Origin: Protula sp. h YS-2021
Taxonomy: Eukaryota; Annelida; Polychaeta; Sabellida; Serpulidae
Reading direction: 5' to 3'
Length of the DNA: 64,000 bases
Assembly: GCA_949752745.1 (NCBI GenBank)
Contig: OX457033.1
Coordinates: 18,639,907-18,703,906, forward strand
Every line of letters begins with the position of its first letter. The first letter of the stretch is position 1. A model generated the notes under the pieces. The model was not told where the DNA came from. It worked only from the letters and a program-made list of their open reading frames with translations, and made no database searches. The position numbers and the translations under genes are program-made. This document shows positions 61,807-64,000 of this stretch, piece by piece.

Positions 61807-62735
61807 TTATGCGTGTTTTTTCTTGCCAGTGGGAGCACTATATTCCGCAGAACGGTGTGACGACTGCTCATTGTTTACAGTTTCGCCGCCATTTTGAATT
61901 TTCTCGTCAATGCTTTGTCTCTCTGAGGTAGATTCTTTGGGTTTCAAATAAGCGTTGTAAAAGAAGTGAGCAAAGAGAAGGAAATAACTTGCATACATGA
62001 GCAGAGAGTAATTGATGTTGTCCTGGGTCACGTGACAGAAGTCTCCTCTATCCAACACTCGCTTAGCGCTTAGTTTACGTAGATTCCAAATACCATCTGC
62101 AAAAGTTGAATGGAAGTAGTGAAGATATTCACCCAGCGTGGTAACCTTACGCGCATGGCTTTCAGAAAGTAGTACGTGTACATAAAAGAGTGCACCAGAC
62201 TGTTGATGGCAGCGTACCACCTTCCAGGCGCGTAGAAATACGCGTAGGTATACCAGGAGTAAATCATAACGGTCACGTGGTGGTACCAATGGAGGAAGAT
62301 AAGAGGTTGTTTGCGAAGAACTATAAAAACCGTATCACCGAGTTCATACGCTTTGGACGCAACGAATAAAAAAGCCCATATAGCAGTATCTCCGTAATAA
62401 ATCGTCGGATAGCACACGGTGTAATCCCAGCCGTGTTTGTAGAACACATAGATGGCCTCGGACATCAGGCGAACGGCAGCAACGATGCTAAAAATAGACA
62501 GCACGCCGCTCCAGGCGATAAGAGCGGCTCGGAGGTCGTACTTGGGCCGTTGCTGCATGTAATACTTGAGGCCGAATATAACGATGACGTAAGCGGCCGA
62601 TAGTGTGATACTCAGGGTCCAGTTTTGCGACATCCATTGTATGGCGTTTTCTTCCTCAAATTCGCGCTCGAATTTGAATGGATAGTCAAACTGAAAACTA
62701 GAGGTGGTCAGAAACGATATATCTGCCGATGACAT
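61807..62735 (-). CDS. ELOVL6: ELOVL6-type very-long-chain fatty acid elongase, with one frameshift
   Basis: Condensing enzyme of fatty acid elongation in the ER membrane; ELOVL6 extends C12-C16 acyl-CoA. The N-terminal part (NENEAIQW-like EEENAIQWMSQNW) matches ELOVL6 closely. Key motifs: KAYELGDTVF, the His box LHWYHH, and NSLVHSFMYTYY. Several hydrophobic helices are visible. The frame of the first 221 codons stops at TAA (62072-62070) just after FGIYVN. The rest of the protein (DFCHVTQDN, YASYFLLFAHFFYNAY) continues in another frame. Spacing to the CHV block equals that of insect homologs if one base is missing near 62055-62075. The protein ends KKHA, a KKxx ER-retrieval signal. It is intronless, unlike vertebrate ELOVL6, so it may be a retrocopy; the frameshift may be real or a sequencing error. 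Confidence 0.85.
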
Positions 62736-64000
62736 CCTGGCATCCGAAAGCTACATTTAACGTTCTCAACTAGTTGCTTTTCTTCGTTTTCTATTTTTTT
62801 CTCTCTTTTTTTTTCTTTTTTGGCCCCTCTGTGTGCAGAATCGGGTTTTGAGTTGTGATCGCAGACTGGGTGTGCTTTTTATTTTAAAAAAAAAAAGCTT
62901 CTGCTTCCTCCAACCGCAAAAAACCTACAAAGAAACACAATTGAAACGATATATATATTTGCACAGAACGGTTAATCATGACACACGATGTCGAGCTTAG
63001 CTAGCAAAGTTTTATTGACAGGGGATAGAGAATAGCAGGGGTGCATCTAAGAGCTTTCATTTTCTTTACGTCTTCTATTCAGGTCACATCTCTTGAACTT
63101 TAAGTGACATAGGTAAAACTCGAACAAAAAAAAAAAGGCATACACACGAACGCCTTTACTGCACCTTGGTAGTCATATATATGTTGCCTCTCTACCGTTT
63201 GCCTGTAACGTTATTTTAACAGCTCATATGCACTCAACCCCCTTCCCCCCCCCTCTCTCCTCTCCACGTATCTCAAACATAGTCTTCCTGCACCCAACCC
63301 TCGTTTTACTTCACCCATTCCAGGGCACCCCCACCCTCCACCCTATTCACCAACCACAAAACCAGAAAAAAGTATTAATAAATATTTAAAACTTGCTTTT
63401 GCTCCAAACTGCCCTGGTGTTGGTTTGGAAAGAAAGGCCAGCAAAAAGTGTGAAACGGTTCTATATAGCCCGGCCTTATCACGAGATCGTGATTGAAATT
63501 CACTTAAGCACCAACTTCATACGCTGTTCTTTGTTGGGGCATTTTTGAGATGAAAACTAGAAGCGCCTGCCTAAACTACAGGACCGCTTTTCCAAGGAGG
63601 TGGTGACGAAGGGTGGGGGTGGGGTGAGGGGTCATGTTCCCAAGGATAGTATAATATCATAACCAAGCTCTAGAATTTTTCAGGTGGTGAATCTTTTGAG
63701 ATAGATAAACAAGTGACGTCACACACGGCGTAACAATGTGGCAACCATAAGTTAACCACATGATCTGTCACATGACATTCCTATGGCAGTGTTTGAATAT
63801 GGCAGTACACATGACAAAACATATTTGAAAGAGACAGTCCCCGAACTTGATATGACTTCGAAGACGCATGTTACCTATATGATTAACACATGCCTACCAT
63901 ATTTTGGATATGGTTACCAAGTATTAAAACCCCTCCCCACCCCACCGCCCATCCCCCATCAGGTTGATTCTTTCAATGTGCCCGAGCACATATCTGTTAA
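62736..64000. other. Upstream of ELOVL6; nothing recognised
   Basis: Contains the likely 5' UTR and promoter of ELOVL6 (T- and A-rich runs just upstream of the ATG). No second gene or clear repeat is visible to the window end. Confidence 0.5.

Overview
The window is animal (metazoan) nuclear DNA. It is AT-rich, has multi-exon genes with GT/AG introns, is full of microsatellites and minisatellites, and carries a LINE 3' tail and several inverted-repeat transposons. The gene content (a large LDLa/CUB/EGF/SEA mosaic protease and an ELOVL6-type elongase) and the repeat style suggest an aquatic invertebrate. I cannot name the phylum from sequence alone.

Layout. 1-3290 is an inverted pair of 33-bp minisatellite arrays around a unique loop, like a foldback element; its left end is outside the window. 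3291-7325 holds no recognisable gene. From 45881 down to 7326, on the minus strand, lies one large gene for a type II transmembrane serine protease. I assembled 36 coding exons by domain recognition and by matching splice phases: TM, two SEA domains, six EGF-like domains, five LDLa, three CUB, four more LDLa, SRCR, trypsin-like protease. The first coding exon with the start Met was not found. ELOVL6 lies on the minus strand at 62735-61807. It is intronless and carries one frameshift. The rest, 46-61 kb, is repeats and transposon debris.

The most unusual part sits in the 13.6-kb intron that splits the first SEA domain (29970-43595). It holds two related palindromic mobile elements. Element B (35579-42659) is the better defined. 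It starts AGTAGTAGG and ends CCTACTACT, is flanked by a perfect 6-bp duplication (GCGTTG), and has arms of about 2.3 kb each made of G/C-run repeats, ~150-bp tandem repeats and AACATGTT arrays. Its core holds two convergent genes: a broken zinc-finger/acidic gene and an intact gene for a protein with a PC4/SUB1-like single-strand-DNA-binding domain. Element A (30657-about 35000) begins with a related terminus, carries an intact copy of the C2H2/acidic gene, and contains a 368-bp near-perfect hairpin with CRE palindromes; its right terminus is missing. Termini and duplication length resemble Maverick/Polinton integration, but no polymerase, integrase or capsid gene is present, so these look like non-autonomous elements with their own accessory genes.

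How parts relate. The protease exons are nearly all symmetric phase 1-1 modules, typical of exon-shuffled extracellular proteins. The transposons appear to sit harmlessly within introns, though they enlarge the SEA intron greatly. A 200-N gap in element B's right arm is flanked by a 371-bp duplication that is probably an assembly error. All calls come from reading the sequence; no database search was run.
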